DNA of 35,788 bases from Pseudomonas sp. PB106. Lineage in GTDB: Bacteria > Pseudomonadota > Gammaproteobacteria > Pseudomonadales > Pseudomonadaceae. The position numbers and the translations under genes were made by a program. Location: the NCBI RefSeq assembly GCF_009764645.1, contig NZ_RWIM01000120.1:1-35788 (forward strand), read 5' to 3'. Positions 1-7,267 of this stretch are shown here, in pieces (the stretch's first letter is position 1; each line of letters opens with the position of its first letter). Under the pieces are notes generated by a model that was not told where the DNA came from, did no database searches, and saw nothing but the letters and a program-made list of their open reading frames with translations.

Positions 1-60
1 CCTTCGGCAGCTCCTACATTGGAATGCGTTCCCTGTAGGAGCTGCCGAAGGCTGCGATCT
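1..60. repeat. REP-type inverted repeat, family C
   Basis: Two arms, 1-18 and 34-51, are perfect reverse complements (right arm tgtaggagctgccgaagg) around a 15-nt loop, followed by gctgcgatct. The same unit recurs at the right end of the window (35734-35760). It matches the general form of intergenic REP doublets of fluorescent pseudomonads. The left end is probably cut by the window border. Confidence 0.85.
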
Positions 61-78
61 TTGCTTTTATAAGCAGGC

Positions 79-116
79 AAAAAAAGCCCCGATGCAAGCC
101 GTGACAGGATCGGGGC
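79..116 (-). terminator. Intrinsic terminator, minus strand
   Basis: An 8-bp GC-rich stem (gccccgat at 86-93, atcggggc at 109-116) is followed on the minus strand by seven T (A run 79-85). It can only stop transcripts moving leftwards. The nearest annotated gene to the right is on the plus strand and gbdR lies 600 bp away, so the transcript it ends is not obvious (see findings). Confidence 0.75.
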
Positions 117-327
117 GCAAGCTACTGTTGAGGAGCTGCCGTGCGAGGGTGACCAAACCTTCGTGAAGCGAGCTTGCGCCAGTGTGCCCACTCCCATTTC
201 GATCGAGTTAGCCGAAAACGACCTGTTCATAGTCGTCCCAGCCACACAGACAAAACGCCCTTGCCGTGCCCCGCCCAGCCTTACAGAATCAAACCACGAC
301 CTCCGATGCCACAGAAGGATTTGCGTG

Positions 328-591
328 ATGATGTACGCCGATTTGATTGACCAGGAAGATCTGTTGGGCCAGCTCAAAGCGTTGGGCATTCAAGTCCCGA
401 GTGGCACGACCGCCGAACAGGCCTGCGAGTGCGCGGTGCGCGGTCTGGATAATGTTCGTGCGTTTGAACTGCGCAAGATGGTCAAGGACATGTACACCAG
501 CGGCGCCAGCATCCAGCCGGCGGTGCGTCAGGCGATCGACAAGCAGTTGTTGCCGGCATTGGCCGATTACCAGCAAAGCCATAGCGCCTGA
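328..591 (+). CDS. Small conserved-type hypothetical protein (87 aa)
   Basis: This is a short soluble protein of unknown function. It has no signal peptide, membrane segment or recognisable catalytic motif, and looks mainly alpha-helical. The reading frame extends upstream to a GTG at 163, but ATG 328 is chosen because agaagga at 313-319 sits 8 nt before it and the upstream part has non-coding-like composition. Codon third positions are GC-rich as in the neighbouring genes, which supports real coding. It lies convergent to gbdR with a family B repeat between them. A link to choline metabolism is suggested only by position. Confidence 0.6.
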   Translation: MMYADLIDQEDLLGQLKALGIQVPSGTTAEQACECAVRGLDNVRAFELRKMVKDMYTSGASIQPAVRQAIDKQLLPALADYQQSHSA

Positions 592-603
592 CGCTGACCA
601 CCG

Positions 604-713
604 GATCGTTTCCCACGCTCTGCGTGGGAATGCCTCAACGGACGCTCCGCGTTCGGCCTTTTGGGACGCAGAGCGTCCCGGGCTGCGTTCCCACGCAGAG
701 CGTGGGAACGATC
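604..713. repeat. Nested palindromic repeat, family B, copy 1
   Basis: The unit runs from gatcgtt to aacgatc. Its outer arms each contain a palindrome (cccacgctctgcgtggg and its complement), and an inner arm pair is built on ggacgctc. Two further copies are at 16812-16922 and 19844-19952. It fills the gap between the two convergent genes and ends 4 bp from the gbdR stop codon, so it may also serve as a transcript end. Confidence 0.85.
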
Positions 714-717
714 CTCA

Positions 718-1821
718 TCAGAGCCTTACGCTGGCAAACGTCGACTCATTGCGCGCCTGACTCAACGCCGACATCGGCCCTGACAGCGGCGACATCACGA
801 TCGCCTGTGGCAGCGGCAACATCGCCACTTGCTGGGCGGTGTTGGAGCCTACGCGTTCGTCACGCGGCGGAATGCCGAAGTATTCGCGGTAGCACTTGGA
901 GAAGTGCGGCGTCGAGACGAAACCACACACCGACGCCACTTCGATGATCGACATCGGCGTCTGCTTGAGTAATTGCCGGGCGCGGATCAGGCGCAGCTTC
1001 AAGTAGTAACGCGAAGGCGAGCAGTGCAGGTACTTCTGGAACAACCGCTCCAGCTGTCGACGCGACACGGCGACGTACACCGCCAGTTCGTCGAGGTCGA
1101 TTGGCTCCTCGAGGTTGGCTTCCATCAGCGCAACGATTTCCTGCAGTTTCGGCTGGTTGGTGCCGAGCATGTGCTTGAGCGGCACGCGCTGGTGATCCTG
1201 TTCGTTGCGGATGCGCTCGTAGACGAACATTTCCGAGATCGCGGCGGACAGCTCACGGCCATGATCGCGACTGATCAGGTGCAGCATCATGTCCAGCGGC
1301 GCGGTGCCGCCGGAGCTGGTGAAACGGTTGCGGTCGAGGGTGAACAACCGCGTACTCATGGCCACGCGCGGGAAAGCTTCCTGCATCGCCGCCAGACATT
1401 CCCAGTGCACGCTGCAATCGAAACCGTCGAGCAGGCCGGCGCAGGCCAGTGCCCAACTGCCGGTGCACACGGCGCCGAGGCGCTTGGACTGGCGTGCCTG
1501 GCTTTGCAGCCACGAGACGTGTTCACGGGTCACGGTGCGTTGAATGCCGATGCCGCCGCAGACAATCACGGTGTCCAGTGGCGGGGCTTTGTGCATGGAA
1601 GCGTCGGGAGTGATTTGCAGACCGTCACTGGCCCACACCTGGCCGCCATCGACGGTGAGGGTGCTCCAGCGATACAGCTCGCGACCGGACAATTGGTTGG
1701 CCATGCGCAGGGGTTCTACGGCGGAGGCCAGAGAAATCAGCGTGAAATTGTCCAGCAGCAGAAAGCCGATGGATTGAGGCGCACGGTTCTGGGGTTGGGC
1801 CCCGGAGTTGAACGACGTCAT
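718..1821 (-). CDS. gbdR: GbdR-type AraC/GATase1-like transcriptional activator
   Basis: The 367-residue protein has an N-terminal DJ-1/PfpI (class I glutamine amidotransferase-like) domain, with the elbow motif GAVCTGSWALA near residue 120. A C-terminal AraC-type double helix-turn-helix follows at about residues 225-325 (LDELAVYVAVSRRQLERLF, then IIEVASVCGFVSTPHFSKCY). In P. aeruginosa, GbdR senses glycine betaine and dimethylglycine and activates betaine catabolism, choline transport and phospholipase genes. The assignment rests on the architecture and on the neighbouring sdaB, choXWV and bet genes. A GAGGA sequence precedes the ATG. The last 40 residues are low-complexity and probably variable. 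Other AraC/GATase1 paralogues such as CdhR and ArgR share the fold, but context favours GbdR. Confidence 0.9.
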   Translation of the reverse strand: MTSFNSGAQPQNRAPQSIGFLLLDNFTLISLASAVEPLRMANQLSGRELYRWSTLTVDGGQVWASDGLQITPDASMHKAPPLDTVIVCGGIGIQRTVTREHVSWLQSQARQSKRLGAVCTGSWALACAGLLDGFDCSVHWECLAAMQEAFPRVAMSTRLFTLDRNRFTSSGGTAPLDMMLHLISRDHGRELSAAISEMFVYERIRNEQDHQRVPLKHMLGTNQPKLQEIVALMEANLEEPIDLDELAVYVAVSRRQLERLFQKYLHCSPSRYYLKLRLIRARQLLKQTPMSIIEVASVCGFVSTPHFSKCYREYFGIPPRDERVGSNTAQQVAMLPLPQAIVMSPLSGPMSALSQARNESTFASVRL

Positions 1822-2336
1822 CGCGGTATCTCCTCACACAAAGCGGGTGATGGCCTCAGGCGGAGGCTCTTGTTATTGCCATCGTTCTCGCGTGGGAGAC
1901 GGGCTTTGTTATGACAGAGCAATTGCCATGCCTAAAATTGGATGGCCGTTCAATAACTCCTGAAAACGACCTCTCGACGTGTCTATACGAGACATCCGAC
2001 GAAAGGTATTTCGAAGTGCCATCAGCGGAGTAGAAAGCCGTGCTCCAGCCTCTGTGAGCAGATCGGTAGCACTTGTGGGAACTGGCCTGCGCGCAGTTTG
2101 CGGGGAGTGTCACCGCAAGCACGGGTGACGGACGGTAGGAGGCGTGAATGGCCTGTAACAGGTGGGAAAGACTCTTATCTGTTTGCGACGCGCTAAAAGG
2201 TGGCGTGATTGATCATGCGTGTTCACTTGATGAGCAATTTTGACTGGTCTGACGCTATCGCGAGCAGGCTCACTCCTACATTTGGAATGCGCTCCCCTGT
2301 AGGAGTGAACCTGCTCGCGATTAGGCCGATGCGGTC
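1822..2336. other. Intergenic region between gbdR and sdaB
   Basis: These 515 bp lie between two minus-strand genes. They hold the leader and promoter region of gbdR on the right side of that gene and a REP doublet at 2258-2320 just after sdaB. Short frames on both strands lack ribosome-binding sites and Pseudomonas-like codon use. I see no gene here. Confidence 0.6.
2258..2320. repeat. REP-type inverted repeat, family D
   Basis: Arms of 23 nt at 2258-2280 and 2298-2320 are reverse complements with one mismatch (right arm starts tgtaggagtgaacctgctcg). It lies 16 bp past the sdaB stop codon and can form a strong hairpin at the 3' end of that mRNA. There is no T run, so it is an mRNA 3'-end stabiliser or a neutral repeat rather than a classical terminator. 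Confidence 0.85.
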
Positions 2337-3713
2337 TCAGCATTCAACAGCGCTGACCGCCAACCCACCCCGCGAGGTCTCTTTATATTTGTCATGCATG
2401 TCGGCGCCGGTATCGCGCATGGTACGGATCACCCGATCCAGCGAAATAAAGTGCTGACCATCGCCACGCAACGCCATCTGCGCCGCGTTGATCGCCTTCA
2501 CTGCCGCAATTGCATTGCGCTCGATGCACGGTACTTGCACCAAACCGCCGACCGGATCGCAGGTCAGCCCCAGGTTGTGTTCCAGGCCAATCTCCGCCGC
2601 GTTGCACAGTTGCTCAGGTGTGGCGCCGAGAATCTCCGCCAGCCCAGCCGCCGCCATCGCGCACGCCGAACCGACTTCGCCCTGGCAGCCGACTTCGGCG
2701 CCGGAGATCGAAGCATTCTTCTTACACAGAATCCCCACCGCCGCCGCACCGAGGAAATAATCGACCACGTTGGCGTCCGTCACCGCTTCGCTGAACTTCA
2801 TGAAGTAGTGCAACACCGCCGGAATGATCCCCGCCGCGCCATTGGTCGGCGCCGTGACCATGCGCCCGCCCGCTGCGTTCTCTTCATTCACCGCCAACGC
2901 AAACAGGTTGACCCACTCCATCGCACTGAGCGTCGAGCCGATCACATTGGGCTTGCCCAACTCCTGCAGACTGCGATGCAACTTCGCCGCACGTCGCCGC
3001 ACATTCAACCCGCCGGGCAGGATGCCTTCGTGTTTGAGGCCCTGCTCGACGCAATCCTGCATCGCCCGCCACAGCTTCATCAGCCCGGCGCGGATCTCTT
3101 CTTCACTGCGCCAGACCTTCTCATTGGCCATCATCAATTCGGCAACGCGCAGGTTGTTCTTTTTGCACAAATCCAGCAGCTCAACCGCACTGGAAAACTC
3201 ATAAGGCAATTCAGTGCGATCCAGATCGACCACACCGCTGGACGCCTGCGCTTCATCCACGACAAAGCCGCCACCGACCGAATAGTAGGTGTCGCGATGC
3301 AACTCAGCGTGATCGCCCTCGGCAACAATGGTCATCGCATTGGGGTGGAATGGCAGGTTCTCATCGATCAGGCGCATGTCCCGTTCCCAGACGAAAGGCA
3401 CCTCCAGGCGACCATCGAGTAAAAGTGTGTGAGTTTCACGCAGTGCCTGAATGCGTGGGCCGATTTGCGACGGGTCGATTGCGTCGGGCCACTCGCCCAT
3501 CAAACCCATGATCACCGCGTTGTCGCTACCGTGACCAATACCGGTGGCCGACAGCGATCCGAACAATTGCACTTCTATACGACGCACCTGTTCCAGTTGG
3601 TGCTTGTCCCGCAGCGACTCGACAAACAACGCCGCCGCACGCATCGGCCCGACGGTGTGGGAACTGGAAGGGCCGATGCCGATTTTGAACAGGTCGAAAA
3701 CGCTGATAGCCAT
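2337..3713 (-). CDS. sdaB: L-serine ammonia-lyase (dehydratase), iron-sulfur type
   Basis: This enzyme deaminates L-serine to pyruvate and ammonia with a [4Fe-4S] cluster in the cytoplasm. The 458-residue length matches single-chain bacterial enzymes. The N-terminal beta domain starts at MAISVFDLFKIG and contains GPSSSHTVGPM; the alpha domain follows. Cys343, Cys385 and Cys396 correspond to the known cluster ligands, and the protein ends in Cys458, the C-terminal residue that in the Legionella enzyme folds back onto the cluster. This numbering supports ATG 3713 over the longer frame to 3782; GGAG lies about 10 nt upstream. In pseudomonads the gene belongs to the betaine catabolic locus, where betaine is demethylated to glycine and converted to serine. 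It is divergent from choX. Confidence 0.95.
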   Translation of the reverse strand: MAISVFDLFKIGIGPSSSHTVGPMRAAALFVESLRDKHQLEQVRRIEVQLFGSLSATGIGHGSDNAVIMGLMGEWPDAIDPSQIGPRIQALRETHTLLLDGRLEVPFVWERDMRLIDENLPFHPNAMTIVAEGDHAELHRDTYYSVGGGFVVDEAQASSGVVDLDRTELPYEFSSAVELLDLCKKNNLRVAELMMANEKVWRSEEEIRAGLMKLWRAMQDCVEQGLKHEGILPGGLNVRRRAAKLHRSLQELGKPNVIGSTLSAMEWVNLFALAVNEENAAGGRMVTAPTNGAAGIIPAVLHYFMKFSEAVTDANVVDYFLGAAAVGILCKKNASISGAEVGCQGEVGSACAMAAAGLAEILGATPEQLCNAAEIGLEHNLGLTCDPVGGLVQVPCIERNAIAAVKAINAAQMALRGDGQHFISLDRVIRTMRDTGADMHDKYKETSRGGLAVSAVEC

Positions 3714-4149
3714 TGCTGCAGAGCTCCTGAGGATGCCGGTCCGGGACGCAAAAGCGCCCGCTGGCGGAGCTGCTACGCTCAAGCTGCGATCCGCCGGAAT
3801 GCCCGCATCATCAGGCTTTTGTCGGGGAGCACGGCGTCTGACACCGACGCACTCATGTCCACCAGCGCCGCGCCGTTTTCACCCCGGTTTTCACCGTTTT
3901 CATGCGGTTCAGATGGCCAATCGGGGCGAAAAAAAGCTGTAAACGACGTCACTGACACTGGATACGACCATCCCTGTACTGGATACGACCCCCCCTGTAG
4001 GCGTCAGATTTTCACTGGTACATGATCGTTATGACTCGATTGCAAGGCGCCGTGACAGAGCTGTCTCCAGAACGCCATCCAACCGCAACCTATAAGTGCG
4101 GTGGTCCACAGTCGGAACACTGCCAAAAAAAACACCAAGGAGTCCATCC
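3714..4149. promoter_or_regulatory. Divergent control region sdaB / choX
   Basis: These 436 bp separate two divergent genes, both expected to respond to GbdR. Visible elements are clustered ttttcacc units around 3890, a 21-bp tandem repeat at 3958-3999, and a possible choX -10 element tataag at 4091-4096 without a good -35 hexamer, which fits an activator-dependent promoter. Short frames running through it are not convincing genes. Confidence 0.6.
3958..3999 (+). repeat. 21-bp tandem direct repeat, candidate activator site
   Basis: Two adjacent 21-bp units both read ctggatacgacc and end in ccctgta; they differ at only two positions in the middle. Twenty-one bp is two helical turns, the spacing by which AraC-type activators contact direct repeats on one DNA face. 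It lies about 150-190 bp upstream of the choX start codon. GbdR binding is inferred from position and not shown. Confidence 0.5.
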
Positions 4150-5097
4150 ATGAAAGGTTCCCCGTCGTTGTTGTTGGCCGCCATGCTGAGTCTGCCGTTA
4201 CTGGCGCAAGCCGCAGAACCGGCGCAATGCAGTACCGTTAATTTCTCCGATGTCGGCTGGACCGACATCACCGCGACCACCGCGACCACCTCCGTCGTGC
4301 TCAACGCCCTCGGCTACAAGACCAAAACCACCATGATCTCCGTGCCCGTGACCTACAAGTCGCTGGCCGACGGCAAGAACATGGACGTGTTCCTCGGCAA
4401 CTGGATGCCGACCATGGAAAACGACATCAAGGCCTACCGCGACGCCGGCACCGTGGAAACCGTGCGCACCAACCTCAAGGGCGCCAAGTACACCCTCGCC
4501 GTGCCGCAAGCCTTGTATGACAAAGGTCTGCATGACTTCGCCGACATCGCCAAATTCAAGAAAGAACTCGACGGCAAAATCTACGGCATCGAGCCTGGCA
4601 ACGACGGTAACCGTCTGATCCAGAGCATGATCGACAAGGACGCCTTCGGCCTCAAAACCGCCGGTTTCAAAGTCGTCGAATCGTCGGAAGCGGGCATGCT
4701 CTCGCAAGTGGATCGCGCGCAGAAACGCGACACCGCCGTGGTGTTCCTCGGCTGGGCGCCGCACCCGATGAACAAGCGCTTCAAGATTCAATACCTGACC
4801 GGTGGCGATGATTTCTTCGGCCCTGATTTCGGTGCTGCGACCGTGGCGACCAACACCCGCAAGGGTTACGCCGAGGAATGCAGCAACGTGGGTCAGTTGC
4901 TGAAGAATCTGGAGTTCAACGTCGACATGGAAAGTGAACTGATGGGCAACATCCTCGACGACAAGATGAAGCCCGACGCGGCCGCCAAGGCCTGGCTGAA
5001 AAAGAATCCACAGGTGCTCGATACCTGGCTCGCTGGCGTGACCACCATTGACGGTAAACCAGGCCTGGAGGCCGTGAAAGCCAAGCTGAATCAGTAA
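4150..5097 (+). CDS. choX: Choline/betaine ABC transporter, periplasmic binding protein
   Basis: This is the solute-binding component of a quaternary-amine ABC importer (OpuAC/ChoX family; called CbcX in P. aeruginosa, where the system takes up choline, betaine and carnitine). The 315-residue precursor has a signal peptide with a hydrophobic stretch LLLAAMLSLPLLAQ and likely cleavage after AQA. The mature part contains DVGWTDITATTATT near the N terminus and FLGNWMPTMEND, typical of the ligand-cage regions of this family. ATG 4150 is chosen for AAGGAG seven nt upstream and a proper signal peptide; the frame extends to 4096. It is first in choXWV and followed by a strong hairpin before choW. 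In P. aeruginosa extra binding proteins share the same permease; none is seen here. Confidence 0.92.
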   Translation: MKGSPSLLLAAMLSLPLLAQAAEPAQCSTVNFSDVGWTDITATTATTSVVLNALGYKTKTTMISVPVTYKSLADGKNMDVFLGNWMPTMENDIKAYRDAGTVETVRTNLKGAKYTLAVPQALYDKGLHDFADIAKFKKELDGKIYGIEPGNDGNRLIQSMIDKDAFGLKTAGFKVVESSEAGMLSQVDRAQKRDTAVVFLGWAPHPMNKRFKIQYLTGGDDFFGPDFGAATVATNTRKGYAEECSNVGQLLKNLEFNVDMESELMGNILDDKMKPDAAAKAWLKKNPQVLDTWLAGVTTIDGKPGLEAVKAKLNQ

Positions 5098-5106
5098 TCG
5101 CTTATG

Positions 5107-5128
5107 CCGAGGGAGCTTGCTCCCTCGG
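5107..5128 (+). terminator. Intercistronic hairpin between choX and choW
   Basis: A perfect 10-bp GC-rich stem (ccgagggagc at 5107-5116, gctccctcgg at 5119-5128) starts 9 nt after the choX stop. The downstream bases gctgttta give only a weak T tract. It probably protects the choX message or partly terminates, giving more binding protein than permease, as in other binding-protein operons. Its effect is inferred. Confidence 0.6.
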
Positions 5129-5163
5129 GCTGTTTATTTCCTTGCATGCGGACGTTCACTACC

Positions 5164-6009
5164 ATGCTGATTGATCAGAAAATACCTTTAGGCCAGTACA
5201 TCGCGGGCTTCGTTGAATGGTTGACGCAACACGGCGCCAACACCTTCGACGCAATCGCCGTGACCCTGGAAACGATGATCCACGGCGTGACGTTTGCGCT
5301 GACCTGGTTCAACCCTTTTGTCTTGATCGGCCTCATCGCCCTGCTCGCGCATTTCATCCAGCGCAAATGGGGATTGACCGTTTTCGTCATTGCTTCCTTT
5401 CTGCTGATCCTCAATCTGGGGTACTGGCAGGAAACCATGGAAACCCTCGCCCAGGTGCTGTTCGCGACCCTGGTCTGCGTGGTCATCGGCGTGCCGTTGG
5501 GTATCGTCGCCGCGCACAAACCGATGTTCTACACCTTAATGCGTCCGGTGCTCGATCTGATGCAGACCGTACCGACCTTCGTTTACCTCATTCCTACCCT
5601 GACCCTCTTCGGGCTGGGTGTGGTGCCGGGCCTGATCTCTACGGTGGTGTTCGCCATCGCTGCGCCGATCCGCCTGACCTACCTGGGCATCCGCGATGTC
5701 CCGCAAGAACTGATGGACGCCGGCAAAGCCTTCGGCTGCTCGCGTCGTCAATTGCTCTCACGGATCGAACTGCCTCATGCCATGCCGAGCATCGCGGCCG
5801 GCATCACCCAGTGCATCATGCTGTCGCTGTCGATGGTGGTGATCGCGGCACTGGTAGGCGCCGACGGACTCGGCAAACCGGTGGTCAACGCACTGAACAC
5901 TGCTGATATCGCCCTGGGCTTCGAAGCGGGCCTGGCGATCGTACTGCTGGCGATCATGCTCGACCGTATCTGCAAACAACCCGACGCCAAAGTAGGGGGT
6001 GACGCATGA
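5164..6009 (+). CDS. choW: Choline/betaine ABC transporter, permease
   Basis: This is the inner-membrane permease of the importer (ProW/OpuAB family; CbcW in P. aeruginosa). The 281-residue protein has about six hydrophobic segments and the cytoplasmic EAA-type loop that docks the ATPase, seen around ELMDAGKAFGCSRRQLLSRI. ATG 5164 is preferred because the family N terminus MLIDQKIPLGQYIAGFVEWL begins there; the longer frame from 5104 would run through the intercistronic hairpin. No good Shine-Dalgarno sequence precedes the ATG, which may add to lower expression than choX. Its stop overlaps the choV start (ATGA), indicating translational coupling. Confidence 0.9.
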   Translation: MLIDQKIPLGQYIAGFVEWLTQHGANTFDAIAVTLETMIHGVTFALTWFNPFVLIGLIALLAHFIQRKWGLTVFVIASFLLILNLGYWQETMETLAQVLFATLVCVVIGVPLGIVAAHKPMFYTLMRPVLDLMQTVPTFVYLIPTLTLFGLGVVPGLISTVVFAIAAPIRLTYLGIRDVPQELMDAGKAFGCSRRQLLSRIELPHAMPSIAAGITQCIMLSLSMVVIAALVGADGLGKPVVNALNTADIALGFEAGLAIVLLAIMLDRICKQPDAKVGGDA

Positions 6010-7184
6010 GCATAATTCGCTTCGAAGACGTAGACGTAATCTTCTCCAAGGATCCACGCGAGGCACTCAAGCTGCTGGATCAGGGCATGACCCGCAACGA
6101 AATCCTGAAGAAAACCGGACAGATCGTCGGCGTGGAAAAAGCCACGCTGGACATCAACAAGGGCGAAATCTGCGTGTTGATGGGCCTGTCCGGTTCGGGC
6201 AAGTCGAGCCTGCTGCGCTGCATCAACGGCCTCAACACCGTGAGCCGTGGCAAGCTGTTCGTCGAGCATGAAGGCAAACAGATCGACATCGCCTCGTGCA
6301 CCCCGGCCGAACTGAAAATGATGCGCACCCAACGCATCGCCATGGTCTTCCAGAAATTCGCCCTGATGCCGTGGCTGACGGTGCGCGAGAACATCAGTTT
6401 CGGTCTGGAAATGCAGGGTCGCCCGGAAAAGGAACGCCGCAAGCTGGTCGATGAAAAACTCGAACTGGTCGGCCTGACCCAATGGCGCAACAAGAAGCCT
6501 GACGAACTCTCTGGCGGCATGCAGCAGCGCGTCGGTCTGGCGCGGGCGCTGGCGATGGACGCTGACATCCTGTTGATGGACGAACCGTTCTCGGCACTCG
6601 ATCCGCTGATCCGTCAGGGTCTGCAAGATGAACTGCTGGAACTGCAACGCAAGCTGAACAAGACCATTGTCTTCGTCAGCCACGACCTCGACGAGGCGCT
6701 CAAATTGGGTAGCCGCATCGCGATCATGAAGGACGGCCGGATCATCCAGTACAGCGTGCCGGAAGAGATCGTGCTGAACCCGGCGGACGACTATGTGCGC
6801 ACGTTTGTCGCGCACACCAATCCGCTCAACGTGCTCTGCGGCCGCAGCCTGATGCGCACGCTGGATAACTGCAAACGCATCAACGGTTCGGTGTGCCTCG
6901 ATCCGGGGGGCGATTCCTGGCTGGATCTGGCCGAAGGCAACACCATCAAAGGCGCACGGCAGAACGGTTCGGTGCTGAACCTGCAGAACTGGGCACCGGG
7001 GCAAGCGGTGGAAGGCCTGGAGCGTAAACCGACGCTGGTGGATTCGAATATCGGCATGCGTGACGCCTTGCAGATTCGTTATCAGACCGGCAACAAACTG
7101 GTGCTGCACGATAACAATCATGTGGTGGGGATCTTGGGCGACAGTGAGCTGTATCACGCGTTGCTGGGCAAGAACCTGGGCTAA
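6006..7184 (+). CDS. choV: Choline/betaine ABC transporter, ATP-binding protein
   Basis: This is the ATPase of the quaternary-amine importer (ProV family; CbcV in P. aeruginosa), 392 residues, working as a dimer on the cytoplasmic face of choW. It shows Walker A GLSGSGKS at 60-67, the signature LSGGMQQRVGLARAL, Walker B ILLMDEPFSALDP and the switch histidine in VSHDLDEAL. The N-terminal extension before the nucleotide-binding domain is typical of ProV proteins. The C-terminal 110 residues form the region that in relatives carries CBS-like sensing modules. Translation starts inside the choW stop codon. A bidirectional terminator follows directly. Confidence 0.93.
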   Translation: MSIIRFEDVDVIFSKDPREALKLLDQGMTRNEILKKTGQIVGVEKATLDINKGEICVLMGLSGSGKSSLLRCINGLNTVSRGKLFVEHEGKQIDIASCTPAELKMMRTQRIAMVFQKFALMPWLTVRENISFGLEMQGRPEKERRKLVDEKLELVGLTQWRNKKPDELSGGMQQRVGLARALAMDADILLMDEPFSALDPLIRQGLQDELLELQRKLNKTIVFVSHDLDEALKLGSRIAIMKDGRIIQYSVPEEIVLNPADDYVRTFVAHTNPLNVLCGRSLMRTLDNCKRINGSVCLDPGGDSWLDLAEGNTIKGARQNGSVLNLQNWAPGQAVEGLERKPTLVDSNIGMRDALQIRYQTGNKLVLHDNNHVVGILGDSELYHALLGKNLG

Positions 7185-7202
7185 GAACCCCAGACACAAA
7201 AA

Positions 7203-7256
7203 CGCCGCGAGAGGATCGCGGCGTGATCGCAAAAGGGGCTCAATCGAGCCCCTTTT
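7203..7256. terminator. Hairpin pair and bidirectional terminator between choV and betT
   Basis: A first hairpin (cgccgcga at 7203-7210, tcgcggcg at 7216-7223) is followed by a second with stem aaaaggggct at 7231-7240 and agcccctttt at 7247-7256. The second has A and T tracts on both sides, so it can end both the plus-strand choXWV transcript and the minus-strand betT transcript. Confidence 0.85.
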
Positions 7257-7267
7257 GATTTAGCGGT

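Noticed and set aside
163..327. N-terminal extension of the 87-residue protein from GTG 163
   Set aside because: No ribosome-binding site, poor codon bias and a Cys/Pro-rich sequence; ATG 328 has a well-placed site.
289..582. Minus-strand frame opposite the 87-residue gene
   Set aside because: It could explain the terminator at 79-116, but third-position GC bias clearly favours the plus strand and no ribosome-binding site was found.
5775..7232. Long minus-strand frame of 485 codons across choW and choV
   Set aside because: It is antisense to well-defined ABC genes and its product is His/Gln/Arg-rich, typical of a shadow frame in GC-rich DNA.
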